Part shown: positions 35,823 to 52,200 of the stretch, piece after piece
Numbering within the stretch: the stretch's first letter is position 1
Layout: each line of letters starts with the position of its first letter
Origin: Limnoperna fortunei
Taxonomy: Eukaryota > Mollusca > Bivalvia > Mytilida > Modiolidae
DNA length: 64,000 nucleotides
Assembly: GCA_944474755.1 (NCBI GenBank)
Contig: OX104115.1
Coordinates: forward strand, 61,818,648-61,882,647
Direction of reading: 5' to 3'
Translations under genes and position numbers: made by a program
Notes under the pieces: model-generated
The model's database searches: none
Seen by the model: the letters and a program-made list of their open reading frames with translations, nothing else
What the model was told of the DNA's origin: nothing

Positions 35823-38800
35823 TACCATTACTTTGTCATTTACTACCTTCTATTACATGCTCATACTACAATGAACCTGACAATTACTACATCATTTTAC
35901 TACACACTTTTTTAATTCCTTTACTACTATTACATGCCGTTTCTACCATTACTCCATCAATTTACTACCTCTACTCCATTACTTTACTACCTACTATTCC
36001 ATACCTCTACTACCATTACTCCATCAGTTTACACCCTACTATTTCATTCCGTTACTACCATTAAGCCATCACTTTACTACCTACTAATCCATTCCGTTAC
36101 CAGGATTACTTCATCACTTAACTAACTAAAATTACATTCCGTTACTACCATTACTCCATCACTTTACTACCTACTATTCCAATTCGTTACTACCATTACT
36201 CCATCACTTTACTACCTAATATTCCATTCCGTTACTACCATTACTTTATCACTTTACTACCTACTATTCCATTCCGTTACTACCATTACTTTATCACTTT
36301 ACTACCTTCTATTCCAATCCGTTACTACCATTACTCCATCACTTTACTACCTACTATTCCATTCCGTTACTACCATTACTTTATAACTTTACTACCTACT
36401 ATTCCAATCCGTTACTACCATTACTCCATCACTTTACTACCTACTATTCCATTCCGTAACTACCATTACTTTATCACTTTACTACCTACTATTCCAATCC
36501 GTTACTACCATTACTATATCACTTTTCTACCTACTATGCCAATCCGTTACTGCCATTACTATATCACATTACTGTCTAATATTCCAATCCGTTACTGCCA
36601 TTACTCCATCACTTTACTACCTACTATTCCAATCCGCTACTACCATTACTTTGTCATTTACTACCTTCTATTACATGCTCATACTACAATGAACCTGACA
36701 ATTACTACATCATTTGACTACACACTTTTTTAATTCCTTTACTACTATTACATGCCGTTTCTACCATTACTCCATCAATTTACTACCTCTACTCCATTAC
36801 TTTACTACCTACTATTCCATACCTCTACTACCATTACTCCATCAGTTTACACCCTACTATTTCATTCCGTTACTACCATTACGCCATCACTTTACTACCT
36901 ACTAATCCATTCCGTTACCAGGATTACTTCATCACTTAACTAACTAAAATACAATCCGTTACTACCATTACTCCATCACTTTACTACCTACTATTCCAAT
37001 CCGTTACTACCATTACTCCATCACTTTACTACCCTACTGTTCCAATCCGTTACTACCATTACTTTATCACTTTACTTCCTACTATTCAAATCCGTTACTA
37101 CCATTACGCCATCACTTTACGACCTACTATTCCATTCCGTTACTACCATTACTCCATCACTTTACAACCTACTGTTTCATTCCGTTACTACGATTACGCC
37201 ATCACTTTACTACCTTCTATTCCATTCCGTTACTACCATTACTGCATTACTTTACTACCTACTACTCCATTCCGTTACTACCATTACTGCATCACTTTAC
37301 TACCTTCTATTCCATTCCGTTACTACCATTACTGCATCACTTTACTACCTACTATTCCATTCCGTTACTACCATTACTTTATCACTTAACTACCTACTAT
37401 TCCAATGCGTTACTACCATTACTATATGACTTTACTACCTACTTTTCCATTCCGTTACTACAATTACTCCATCACATTACTACCTACTATTCCATTCCGT
37501 TACTACCATTACGACATCACTTTACTACCTTCTATTCCATTCCATTACTAGCATTACTTTATCACTTTATTACCTACTATTCCAATCCGTTACTACCATT
37601 ACGCCATCACATTACTACCTACTATTCCAATCCGTTACTACCATTACTCCATCAGTTTACTACCTACTTTTCCAATCCGTTACTACCATTACTACATCAC
37701 TTTACCACCTACTATTCCAATCCGTTACTACCATTACTCCATCACTTTACTACCTACTATTCCAATCCGTTACTACCATTACTCCATCACTTTACTAAAT
37801 ACTGTTCCAATCCGTTACTACCATTACTTCATCACTTTACCACCTACTATTCAAATCCGTTACTACCATTACGCCATCACTTTACTACCTACTATTCCAA
37901 TCCGTTACTACCATTACTATGTCACTTACTACCTCCTATTACATGCTCTTATTACAATCAGCCTGACAATTACTACATCATTTTACTACACACATTTTAA
38001 TTCCTTTACTAGTTTTACTCCACCACTTTACTTTCTACTATTACATGCCGTTTCAGCCATTACTCCATCACGTTACTACCTTCACTTCATTACTTTATTA
38101 CCTACTATTCCATTCCGTTACTACCATTACTTAATCACTTTACTACCTACTATTCCAATCCGTTACTACCATTACTCCATCACTTTACTACCTACTATTC
38201 CATTCCGTAACTACCATTACTTTATCACTTTACTACCTACTATTCCAATCCGTTACTACCATTACTATATCACTTTACTACCTACTATGCCAATCCGTTA
38301 CTGCCATTACTATATCACATTACTATCTAATATTCCAATCCGTTACTGCCATTACTCCATCACTTTACTACCTACTATTCCAATCCGTTACTACCATTAC
38401 TTTGTCATTTACTACCTTCTATTACATGCTCATACTACAATGAACCTGACAATTACTACATCATTTGACTACACACTTTTTAAATTCCTTTACTACTATT
38501 ACATGCCGTTTCTACCATTACTCCATCAATTTACTACCTCTACTCCATTACTTTACTACCTACTATTCCATACCTCTACTACCATTACTCCATCAGTTTA
38601 CACCCTACTATTTCATTCCGTTACTACCATTACGCCATCACTTTACTACCTACTAATCCATTCCGTTACCAGGATTACTTCATCACTTAACTAACTAAAT
38701 TACATTCCGTTACTACCATTACTCCATCACTTTACTACATACTATTCCAATCCGTTACTACCATTACTCCAGCTCTTTACTACCCTACTGTTCCAATCCG

Positions 38801-39950
38801 TTACTACCATTACTTTATCACTTTACTACCTACTATTCAAATCCGTTACTACCATTACGCCATCACTTTACGACCTACTATTCCATTCCGCTACTACCAT
38901 TACTCCATCACTTTACAACCTACAGTTTCATTCCGTTACTACGATTACGCCATCACTTTACTACCTTCTATTCCATTCCGTTACTACCATTACTGCATTA
39001 CTTTACTACCTACTACTCCATTCCGTTACTACCATTACTGCATCACTTTACTACCTTCTATTCCATTCCGTGACTACCATTACTGCATCACTTTACTACC
39101 TACTATTCCATTCCGTTACTACCATTACTTTATCACTTAACTACCTACTATTCCAATGCGTTACTACCATTACTATATGACTTTACTACCTACTTTTCCA
39201 TTCCGTTACTACCATTACTCCATCACATTACTACCTACTATTCCATTCCGTTACTACCATTACGCCATCACATTACTACCTACTATTCCAATCCGTTACT
39301 ACCATTACACCATCAGTTTACTACCTACTTTTCCAATCCGTTACTACCATTACTACATCACTTTACCACCTACTATTCCAATCCGTTACTACCATTACTC
39401 CATCACTTTACTACCTATTATTCCAATCCGTTACTACCATTACTCCATCACTTTACTAAATACTGTTCCAATCCGTTACTACCGTTACTACATCACTTTA
39501 CCACCTACTATTCAAATCCGTTACTACCATTACGCCATCACTTTACTACCTACTATTCCAATCCGTTACTACCATTACTATATCACTTACTACCTCCTAT
39601 TACATGCTCTTATTACAATCAGCCTGACAATTACTACATCATTTTACTACACACATTTTAATTCCTTTACTAGTTTTACTCCACCACTTTACTTTCTACT
39701 ATTACATGCCGTTTCAGCCATTACTCCATCACGTTGCTACCTTCACTTCATTACTTTACTACCTACTATTCCATTCCGTTACTACCATCACTCCATCGCT
39801 TTATTACCTACTATTCCATTCCGTTACTACAATTACTTTATTATTTTACTACCTACTATTCCAATCCGTTACTACCATTACTCCATTTCTTTACTACCTT
39901 CTATTCCATTCCGTTACTACAATTACTTCATCACTTAACTAACTAAATAA
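35823..39950 (+). repeat. Nested duplications at offsets 818, 1751 and 1661 bp
   Basis: The block with CATACTACAATGAACCTGAC, CATACCTCTACTACC, GTTTACACCCTACTATTTC and TTACCAGGATTACTTC occurs at about 35840-36130, 36658-36950 (offset 818) and 38409-38700 (offset 1751). The CTCTTATTACAATCAGCCTG block at 37941 repeats at 39602 (offset 1661), with an older relative at 31969. Confidence 0.87.
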
Positions 39951-42459
39951 CATTCCGTTACTACCATTACTCCATCACTTTACTACCTTTGCTCCATTTC
40001 TTTACTGCCTACTATTTCGTTCCGTTCCTACAATTACTCCAGCACTTTACTAACTGTGGTTCCATTCCGTTTCTACCATTACTGCATCACTTTACTACCT
40101 CCTATTCCATTCCGTTACTACCATGACTGCATCACTTTACTACCTACTATTCCATTCCGTTACTACCATTACTTTATCACTTTACTACCTACTATTCCAA
40201 TCCGTTACTACCATTACTATATCACTTTACTACCTACTATTCCAATCCGTTACTGCCATTACTCCATCACTTTACTACCTACTATTCCAATCCGTTACTA
40301 CCATTACTTGATATCACTTCCTTCCTCCTATTACATGCTCTCACAACAATCAACCTGACAATTACTACATCATTTTACTACACACTTTTTAATTCCTTTA
40401 CGACTTTTAATCCATCACTTACTATCTCGTATTACTTGTAGTTTCTACCATTACTCCATCACTTTACCACCTTTACTCCATTACTTTACTACCTACTATT
40501 CCATTGCGCTACTACCATTACTCCATTACTTTACTAGCTACTATTTCATTCCGTTATCACGATTACTACATTACTTTACTACCTACTATTCCATTCCGTT
40601 ACTACCATTACTCCATCACTTTACAACCTACTGTTTCATTCCGTTACTACCATTACGCCATCACTTTACTACCTTCGATTCCATTCTGTTACTATCATTA
40701 CTTCATCAATTAAAGAACTAAATTACATTCCGTTACTACCATTACTCCATCACTTTACTACCTTTGCTCCATTTCTTTACTACATACTATTTCGTTCCGT
40801 TCCAACAATTACTCCAGCACTTTACTAACTCCGATTCCATTCCGTTCCTACCATTACTGCATCACTTTACTACCTCCTATTCCACTCCGTTACTACCATT
40901 ACTTTTCTAGCAACTATTCCATTCCTTTACTACCATTACTCCATCACTTTACTACCTCTGCTCCATTTCTTTACTACCTACTATTTTGTTCCGTTCCTAC
41001 AATTGCTCCCGCACTTTACTAATTCCGATTTGATTCCGTTACTACCATTATTGCATCACTTTAATACCTACTATTCCATTCCGTTACTACCATTACTTTA
41101 TCACTTTACTACCTACTATTCCAATCCGTTACTATCATTGCTTGATCACTTTACTACCTACTATTCCATTCCGTTACTACCATTACCCCATCACTTTACT
41201 ACCTACTATTCCTTTCCGTTACTACCATTACTTTATCACTTTACTACCTTCTATTCCAATCCGTTACTACCATTACTATATCACTTTACTACCTACAATT
41301 CCTTTCCGTTACTACCATTACTTTATCACTTTACTACCTACTATTCCATTCCGGTACTACCATTACTTTATCACTTTACTACCTGCTATTCCAATCCGTT
41401 ACTACCATTACTACATCACTTTACTACCTACTATTTCAATCCGTTACTACCATTACTCCATTACTTTACTACCTATTATTCCATTCAGTTACTACCATTA
41501 CTCCATCACTTTACTACCTACTATTCCATTCCGTTAATAACATTTCTGAATCAATTTACTACCTACTATAACATTCCGTTACTACCAGTACTTTATCACT
41601 TTACTACCTACTATTCCAATCCGTTACTACCATTACTCCATCACTTTACTACCTACTATTCCATTCCGTTACTACCATTACGCCATCACTATACTACCTT
41701 CTATTCCATTCCGTTACTAGCATTACTTTATCACTTTACTACCTACTATTCCAATCCGTTACTACCATTACTCTTCACTTTTCTACCTACTATTCCATTC
41801 CGTTACTACTATTACTCCATCACTTTACTACCTACTATTCCATTCCGTTACTACCACTACGCCATCACTTTACTACCTTCTATTCCATTCCGTTTCTACC
41901 ATTACTTTATCACTTTACTACCTACTATTCCAATCCGTTACTACCATTACTCTATCTCTTTACTACCTACTATTCCAATCCGTTACTACAGTTACTCCAT
42001 CACTTTACTACCATTACTCCATCACTTTACTACCTACTATTCCAATCCGTTACTAATATTACTATATCACTTTACTACCTACTATTCCATTCCGTTACTA
42101 CCATTTCTTTATCACTTTACTACCTACTATTCCAATCCGTTAGTACCACTACTCCATCCCTTTACTACCTACTATTCCAATCCGTTACTACCATTACTCC
42201 ATCACTTTACTACCTGCTATTCCATTCCGTTACTACCATTACTATATCACTTTACTACCTACTATTCCAATCCATTACTACCATTACTCCATCACTTTAC
42301 TACCCACTATTCCAATCCGTTACCACCATTACTTCATCACTTTACTACCTACTATTCCATTCCGTTACTACCACTACTATATCACTTTACTACCTACTAT
42401 TCCAATCCGTTAGTACCACTACTCCATCACTTTACAAACTACTATTCCAATCCGTTATT

Positions 42460-45400
42460 ACCATTACTCCATCACTTTACTACCTACTATTCCATTCCGT
42501 TACTACCATTACTATATCACTTTACTACCTACTATTCCAATCCATTACTACCATTACTCCATCACTTTACTACCCACTATTCCAATCAGTTACCACTATT
42601 ACTCCATCACTTTACTACCTACTATGCCAATCCATTACTGCCATTACTATATCACTTTACTACCTACTATTCCAATCCGTTACTGCCATTACTCCATCAC
42701 TTTACTACCTACTATTCCAATCCATTACTACCATTACTTTGTCATTTACTACCTTCTATTACATGCTCTTACTACAATCAACCTGACAATTACTACATCC
42801 TTTTACTACAAACTTTTTTAATTCCTTTACTACTATTACATGCCGTTTCAACCATTACTCCATTAATTTACTACCTCTACTCCATTACTTTACTACCTAC
42901 TATTCCATTCCGCTACTACCATTACTCCGTCAGTTTACACTCTACTATTTCATTCCGTTACTACCATTACGCCATCACTTTACTACCTACTAATCCATTC
43001 CGTTACTAGGATTACTTCATCACTTAACTAACTAAATTACATTCCGTTACTTCCATTACTCCATCACTTTACAACCTACTGTTTCATTCCGTAACTACCA
43101 TTACGCCATCACTTTACTACCTTCTATTCCATTCTGTTACCACCATTACTTCATCACTTAACTAACTAAATTACATTCCGTTACTACCATTACTCCATCA
43201 CTTTACTACCATTGCTCCATTTCTTTATTACCTACTATTTCGTTCCGCTCCAACAATTACTCCAGCACTTCACTCACTCCGATTCCATTCCGTTACTACC
43301 ATTACTGCATCACTTTACTACCTCCTATTCCATTCCGTTACTTCCATTACTGCATCACTTTTCTAGCTACTATTCCATTCCTTTACTACCATTACTCCAT
43401 CACGTTACTACCTTTGCTCCATTTCTTTACTACCTACTGTTTCGTTCCATTCCCACAATTGCTCCCGCACTTTACTAACTCCGATTCCATTCCGTTACTA
43501 CCATTACTGCATCACTTTACTACCTTCTATTCCATTGCGGTACTACCATTACTGCATCACTTTACTACCTACTATTCCATTCCGTTACTACCATTACTTT
43601 ATCACTTTACTACCTTCTATTCCAATACGTTACTACCATTACTCCATCACTTTACTACCTACTATTCCATTCCGTTACTACCATTACTTTATCACTTTAC
43701 TACCTACTATTCCAATCCGTTACTACCATTACTCCATCACTTTACTACCTACTATTCCATTCCGTTACTACCATTACTTTATCACTTTACTACCTACTAT
43801 TCCAATCCGTTACTACCATTACTATATCACTTACTACCTACTATGCCAATCCGTTACTGCCATTACTATATCACTTTACTACCTACTATTCCAATCCGTT
43901 ACCGCCATTACTCCATCACTTTACTACCTTCTATTACAATCCGTTACTACCATTACTTTGTCTTTTACTACCTTCTATTACATGCTCTTACTACAATGAA
44001 CCTGACAATTACTACATCATTTTACTACACACTTTTTTAATTCCTTTACTACTATTGCATGCCGTTTCTACCATTACTCCATCAATTTACTACCTCTACT
44101 CCATTACTTTACTACCTACTATTCCATACCTCTACTACCATTACTCCATCAGTTTACACCCTACTATTTCATTCCGTTACTACCATTACGCCATCACTTT
44201 ACTACCTACTAATCCATTCCGTTACTAGGATCACTTCATCACTTAACTAACTAAATTACATTCCGTTACTACCATTACTCCATCACTTTACAACCTACTT
44301 TTTCATTCCGTTACTACCATTACGCCATCACTTTACTACCTTCTATTCCATTCTGTTACTAGCATTACTTCATCACTTAACTAACTAAATTACATTCCGT
44401 TACTACAATTACTCCATCACTTTACTACCTTTGATCCATTTCTTTACTACCTACTATTTCGTTCTGTTCCAACAATTACTCCAGCACTTTACTAACTCCG
44501 ATTCCATTCCGTTACTACCATTACTCCATCACTTTACTACCTACTATTCCATTCCGTTACTACCATTACTCCATCACTTTACTACCTACTATTCCATTCC
44601 ATTACTACCATTACTTTATCACTTTACTACCTTCTATTCCAATCCGTTACTACCATTACTCCATCACTTTACTACCTACTATTCCATTCCGTTACTACCA
44701 TTACTTTATCAGTATACTACCTACTATTCCAATCCGTTACTACCATTACTCCATCACTTTACTACCTACTATTCCATTCCGTTACTACCATTACTTTATC
44801 ATTTTACTACCTACTATTCCAATCCGTTACTTCCATTACTACATCACTTTACTACCTACTATTCCATTCCGTTACTGTCATTACTTTATCACTTTACTAC
44901 CTACTATTCCATTCCGTTACTACCATTACTTTATCACTTTACTACCTGCTATTCAAATCCGCTACTACCATTACTACATCACTTTACTACCTACTATTAC
45001 AATCCGTTACTAGCATTACTCCATTACTTTACTACCTACTATTCCAATACGTTACTACCATTACTTCATCACTTTACTACCTACTATTCCATTCCGTTAC
45101 TACCATTACTTTATCACTATACTACCTACTAGTCCGTTCCGTTACAACCATTACTATATCTCTCTACTACGTACTTTTCCAATCCGTTACTACCATTAGT
45201 ATATCACTTTACTACCTACTAATCAATTCCGTTACTACCATTACTATATCATTTTACTACCTACTATTCCAATCCGTTACTACGATTACTCCTTACTTTA
45301 CTACCTACTGTTCCAATCCGTTACTACGATTACTCCATTACTTTACTACCTACTATTCCATTCCGTTAATACCATTTCTGAATCAATTTACTACCTACTA

Positions 45401-48400
45401 TTCCATTCCGTTACTACCATTATTTTATCACTTTACTATCAACTATTCCATTACGTTACTACCATTACTATATCACTTTACTACCTACTATTCCATTCCG
45501 TTACTACCATAACTTTATCACTTTACTACCTACTATTTCAATCCGTTACTACCATTACTATACCACTTTACTACCTACTATTCAAATCCGTTACTACTAT
45601 TACTCCATCACTTTACTACCTACTATTCCATTCCGTTACTACCATTACTCCATCACTTTACTACCTACTTTTCCATTCCGTTACTACCATTACGCCATCA
45701 CTTTACTACCTTCTATTCCATTACGTTACTAGCATTATTTTATCACTTTACTACCTAATATTCCAATTCGTTACTACCATTACTTTATCACTTTACTTCC
45801 TACTATTCCAATGCGCTACTACCATTTCTCCATCACTTTACTACCTACTATTCCATTCCGTTACTACCATTACTCCATCACTTTACTACCTACTATTCCA
45901 TTCCGTTACTACCATTACTATATCACTTTACTACCTACTATTCCAATCCATTACTACCATTACTCCATCACTTTACTACCCACTATTCCAATCAGTTACC
46001 ACTATTACTCCATCACTTTACTACCTACTATGCCAATCCATTACTGCCATTACTATATCACTTTACTACCTACTATTCCAATCCGTTACTGCCATTACTC
46101 CATCACTTTACTACCTACTATTCCAATCCATTACTACCATTACTTTGTCATTTACTACCTTCTATTACATGCTCTTACTACAATCAACCTGACAATTACT
46201 ACATCCTTTTACTACAAACTTTTTTAATTCCTTTACTACTATTACATGCCGTTTCAACCATTACTCCATTAATTTACTACCTCTACTCCATTACTTTACT
46301 ACCTACTATTCCATTCCGCTACTACCATTACTCCGTCAGTTTACACTCTACTATTTCATTCCGTTACTACCATTACGCCATCACTTTACTACCTACTAAT
46401 CCATTCCGTTACTAGGATTACTTCATCACTTAACTAACTAAATTACATTCCGTTACTTCCATTACTCCATCACTTTACAACCTACTGTTTCATTCCGTAA
46501 CTACCATTACGCCATCACTTTACTACCTTCTATTCCATTCTGTTACCACCATTACTTCATCACTTAACTAACTAAATTACATTCCGTTACTACCATTACT
46601 CCATCACTTTACTACCATTGCTCCATTTCTTTATTACCTACTATTTCGTTCCGCTCCAACAATTACTCCAGCACTTCACTCACTCCGATTCCATTCCGTT
46701 ACTACCATTACTGCATCACTTTACTACCTCCTATTCCATTCCGTTACTTCCATTACTGCATCACTTTTCTAGCTACTATTCCATTCCTTTACTACCATTA
46801 CTCCATCACGTTACTACCTTTGCTCCATTTCTTTACTACCTACTGTTTCGTTCCATTCCCACAATTGCTCCCGCACTTTACTAACTCCGATTCCATTCCG
46901 TTACTACCATTACTGCATCACTTTACTACCTTCTATTCCATTGCGGTACTACCATTACTGCATCACTTTACTACCTACTATTCCATTCCGTTACTACCAT
47001 TACTTTATCACTTTACTACCTACTATTCCAATACGTTACTACCATTACTCCATCACTTTACTACCTACTATTCCATTCCGTTACTACCATTACTTTATCA
47101 CTTTACTACCTACTATTCCAATCCGTTACTACCATTACTCCATCACTTTACTACCTACTATTCCATTCCGTTACTACCATTACTTTATCACTTTACTACC
47201 TACTATTCCAATCCGTTACTACCATTACTATATCACTTACTACCTACTATGCCAATCCGTTACTGCCATTACTATATCACTTTACTACCTACTATTCCAA
47301 TCCGTTACCGCCATTACTCCATCACTTTACTACCTTCTATTACAATCCGTTACTACCATTACTTTGTCTTTTACTACCTTCTATTACATGCTCTTACTAC
47401 AATGAACCTGACAATTACTACATCATTTTACTACACACTTTTTTAATTCCTTTACTACTATTGCATGCCGTTTCTACCATTACTCCATCAATTTACTACC
47501 TCTACTCCATTACTTTACTACCTACTATTCCATACCTCTACTACCATTACTCCATCAGTTTACACCCTACTATTTCATTCCGTTACTACCATTACGCCAT
47601 CACTTTACTACCTACTAATCCATTCCGTTACTAGGATCACTTCATCACTTAACTAACTAAATTACATTCCGTTACTACCATTACTCCATCACTTTACAAC
47701 CTACTTTTTCATTCCGTTACTACCATTACGCCATCACTTTACTACCTTCTATTCCATTCTGTTACTAGCATTACTTCATCACTTAACTAACTAAATTACA
47801 TTCCGTTACTACAATTACTCCATCACTTTACTACCTTTGATCCATTTCTTTACTACCTACTATTTCGTTCTGTTCCAACAATTACTCCAGCACTTTACTA
47901 ACTCCGATTCCATTCCGTTACTACCATTACTCCATCACTTTACTACCTACTATTCCATTCCGTTACTACCATTACTCCATCACTTTACTACCTACTATTC
48001 CATTCCATTACTACCATTACTTTATCACTTTACTACCTTCTATTCCAATCCGTTACTACCATTACTCCATCACTTTACTACCTACTATTCCATTCCGTTA
48101 CTACCATTACTTTATCAGTATACTACCTACTATTCCAATCCGTTACTACCATTACTCCATCACTTTACTACCTACTATTCCATTCCGTTACTACCATTAC
48201 TTTATCATTTTACTACCTACTATTCCAATCCGTTACTTCCATTACTACATCACTTTACTACCTACTATTCCATTCCGTTACTGTCATTACTTTATCACTT
48301 TACTACCTACTATTCCATTCCGTTACTACCATTACTTTATCACTTTACTACCTGCTATTCAAATCCGCTACTACCATTACTACATCACTTTACTACCTAC

Positions 48401-49270
48401 TATTACAATCCGTTACTAGCATTACTCCATTACTTTACTACCTACTATTCCAATACGTTACTACCATTACTTCATCACTTTACTACCTACTATTCCATTC
48501 CGTTACTACCATTACTTTATCACTATACTACCTACTAGTCCGTTCCGTTACAACCATTACTATATCTCTCTACTACGTACTTTTCCAATCCGTTACTACC
48601 ATTAGTATATCACTTTACTACCTACTAATCAATTCCGTTACTACCATTACTATATCATTTTACTACCTACTATTCCAATCCGTTACTACGATTACTCCTT
48701 ACTTTACTACCTACTGTTCCAATCCGTTACTACGATTACTCCATTACTTTACTACCTACTATTCCATTCCGTTAATACCATTTCTGAATCAATTTACTAC
48801 CTACTATTCCATTCCGTTACTACCATTATTTTATCACTTTACTATCAACTATTCCATTACGTTACTACCATTACTATATCACTTTACTACCTACTATTCC
48901 ATTCCGTTACTACCATAACTTTATCACTTTACTACCTACTATTTCAATCCGTTACTACCATTACTATACCACTTTACTACCTACTATTCAAATCCGTTAC
49001 TACTATTACTCCATCACTTTACTACCTACTATTCCATTCCGTTACTACCATTACTCCATCACTTTACTACCTACTATTCCATTCCGTTACTACCATTACG
49101 CCATCACTTTACTACCTTCTATTCCATTACGTTACTAGCATTATTTTATCACTTTACTACCTAATATTCCAATTCGTTACTACCATTACTTTATCACTTT
49201 ACTTCCTACTATTCCAATGCGCTACTACCATTTCTCCATCACTTTACTACCTACTATTCCATTCCGTTAC
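42460..49270 (+). repeat. 3406-bp tandem duplication, near-identical copies
   Basis: About 42460-45865 and 45866-49270 align at a constant offset of 3406 bp. Landmarks at 42781 and 44000 recur at 46187 and 47406. A 702-bp open stretch at 44431-45132 has the same translation at 47837-48538. I noticed only isolated differences, for example CCTTCTATTCC near 43613 versus CCTACTATTCC near 47019. This is a very recent duplication or an assembly duplication. Confidence 0.92.
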
Positions 49271-52200
49271 TACCATTACGCCATCACTTTACTACCTACT
49301 ATTCCATTCCGTTTCTACCATTACTTTATCACTTTACTACCTACTATTCCAATCCGTTACTACCATTACTCCATCACTCTACTACCTACTATTCCATTCC
49401 GTTACTGCCATTACTTTATCACTTTACTACCTACTATTCCAATCCGTTTCTACGATTACTCCATCACTTTACTACCGACTATTCCATTCCCTTACTACCA
49501 TTACTACATCACTTTACTACCTACTATTCCATTCCTTTACTACCATTACTCCATCACTTTACTACCTACTGTTCCATTCCGTTACTACCATTACGCCATC
49601 ACTTTACAACCTACTGTTCCATTCCGTTACTACCATTACTTTATCACTTTACTACCTACTATTCCAATCTGTTACTACCATTACTCCATCACTTTACTAC
49701 CTACTATTCCATTCCGTTACTACCATTACTCCATCACTTTACTACCTACTATTCCATTCCGTTACTACCATTACGCCATCACTTTACTACCTACTATTCC
49801 ATTCCGTTACTACCATTACTTTATCACTTTACTACCTACTATTCCAATCAGTTACGACCATTACTACATCACTTTACTACCTACTATTACATTCCGTTAC
49901 TACCATTACTTTATCAGTTTACTACCTACTATTCCAATCCGTTACTACCATTACTCCATCACTTTACTACCTACTATTCCATTCCGTTACTACCATTACT
50001 TTATCACTTTACTACCTACTATTCCAATCCGTTACTACCATTACTACATCACTTTACTACCTACTATTCCATTCCGTTACTGTCATTACTTTATCACTTT
50101 ACTACCTACTATTCCATTCCGTTACTACCATTACTTTATCACTTTACTACCTGCTATTCAAATCCGTTACTACCATTACTACATCACTTTACTACCTACT
50201 ATTCCAATCCGTTACTAGCATTACTCCATCACTTTACTACCTACTATTCCAATACGTTACTACCATTACTTCATCACTTTACTACCTACTATTCCATTCC
50301 GTTACTACCATTACTTTATCACTTTACTACCTACTAGTCCGTTCCGTTACAACCATTACTATATCACTCTACTACCTACATTTCCAATCCGTTACTACCA
50401 TTACTATATCACTTTACTACCTACTAATCGATTCCGTTACTACCATTACTATATCACTTTACTACCTACTATTCCAATCCGTTACTACGATTACTCCTTA
50501 CTTTACTACCTACTGTTCCAATCCCTTACTACGATTACTCCATTACTTTACTACCTACTATTCCATTCCGTTAATACCATTTCTGAATCACTTTACTACC
50601 TACTATTCCATTCCGTTACTACCATTATTTTATCACTTTACTATCAACTATTCCATTTCGTTACTACCATTACTATATCACTTTACTACCTACTATTCCA
50701 TTCCGTTACTACCATAACTTTATCACTTTACTACCTACTATTTCAATCCGTTACTACCATTACTATATCACTTTACTACCTACTATTCAAATCCGTTACT
50801 ACTATTACTCCATCACTTTACTACCTACTTTTCCATTCCGTTACTACCATTACTCCATCACTTTACTACCTACTATTCCATTCCGGTACTACCATTACTT
50901 TATCACTTAACTACCTGCTATTCCAATCCGTTACTACAATTACTACATCACTTTACTACCTACTATTTCAATCCGTTACTACCATTACTCCATTACTTTA
51001 CTACCTATTATTCTATTCCGTTTCTACCATTACTTTATCACTTTACTACCTACTATTCCAATCCGTTACTACCATTACTCCATCACTCTACTACCTACTA
51101 TTCCATTCAGTTACTGCCATTACTTTATCACTTTACTACCTACTATTCCAATCCGTTTCTACGATTACTCCATCACTTTACTACCGACTATTCCATTCCC
51201 TTACTACCAATACTCCATCACTTTACTACCTACTATTCCATTCCTTTACTACTATTACTCCATCACTTTACTACCTACTATTCCATTCCGTTACTACCAT
51301 TACGCCATCACTTTACAACCTACTGTTCCATTCCGTTACTACCATTACTTTATCACTTTACTACCTACTATTCCAATCTGTTACAACCATTACTCCATCA
51401 CTTTACTACCTACAATTCCATTCCGTTACTACCATTACTCCATCACTTTACTACCTACTATTCCATTCCGTTACTACCATTACGCCATCACTTTACTACC
51501 CACTATTCCAATCAGTTACCACTATTACTCCATCACTTTACTACCTACTATGCCAATCCATTACTGCCATTACTATATCACTTTACTACCTACTATTCCA
51601 ATCCGTTACTGCCATTACTCCATCACTTTACTACCTACTATTCCAATCCATTACTACCATTACTTTGTCATTTACCACCTTCTATTACATGCTATTACTA
51701 CAATCAACCTGACAATTACTACATCATTTTACTACAAACTTTTTTAATTCCTTTACTACTATTACATGCCGTTTCAACCATTACTCCATTAATTTACTAC
51801 CTCTACTCCATTACTTTACTCCCTACTATTCCATTCCGCTACTACCATTACTCCATCAGTTTACACTCTACTATTTCATTCCGTTACTACCATTACGCCA
51901 TCATTTTACTACCTACTAATGCATTCCGTTACTAGGATTACTTCATCACTTAACTAACTAAATTACATTCCGTTACTTCCATTACTCCATCACTTTACAA
52001 CCTACTGTTTCATTCCGTAACTACCATTACGCCATCACTTTACTACCTTCTATTCCATTCTGTTACTACCATTACTTCATCACTTAACTAACTAAATTAC
52101 ATTCCGTTACTACCATTACTCCATCACTTTACTACCATTGCTCCATTTCTTTATTACCTACTATTTCGTTCCGCTCCAACAATTACTCCAGCACTTCACT

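Noticed and set aside
41003..43009. Open reading frame of 668 codons and dozens of similar frames in the + strand arrays
   Set aside because: The 45-bp unit is 15 codons without stops in any + frame, so all three frames are open together and the translations are the same unit in shifted frames. Frames end where units carry indels or TAA variants. There is no start context, domain or codon bias, so these are satellite by-products.
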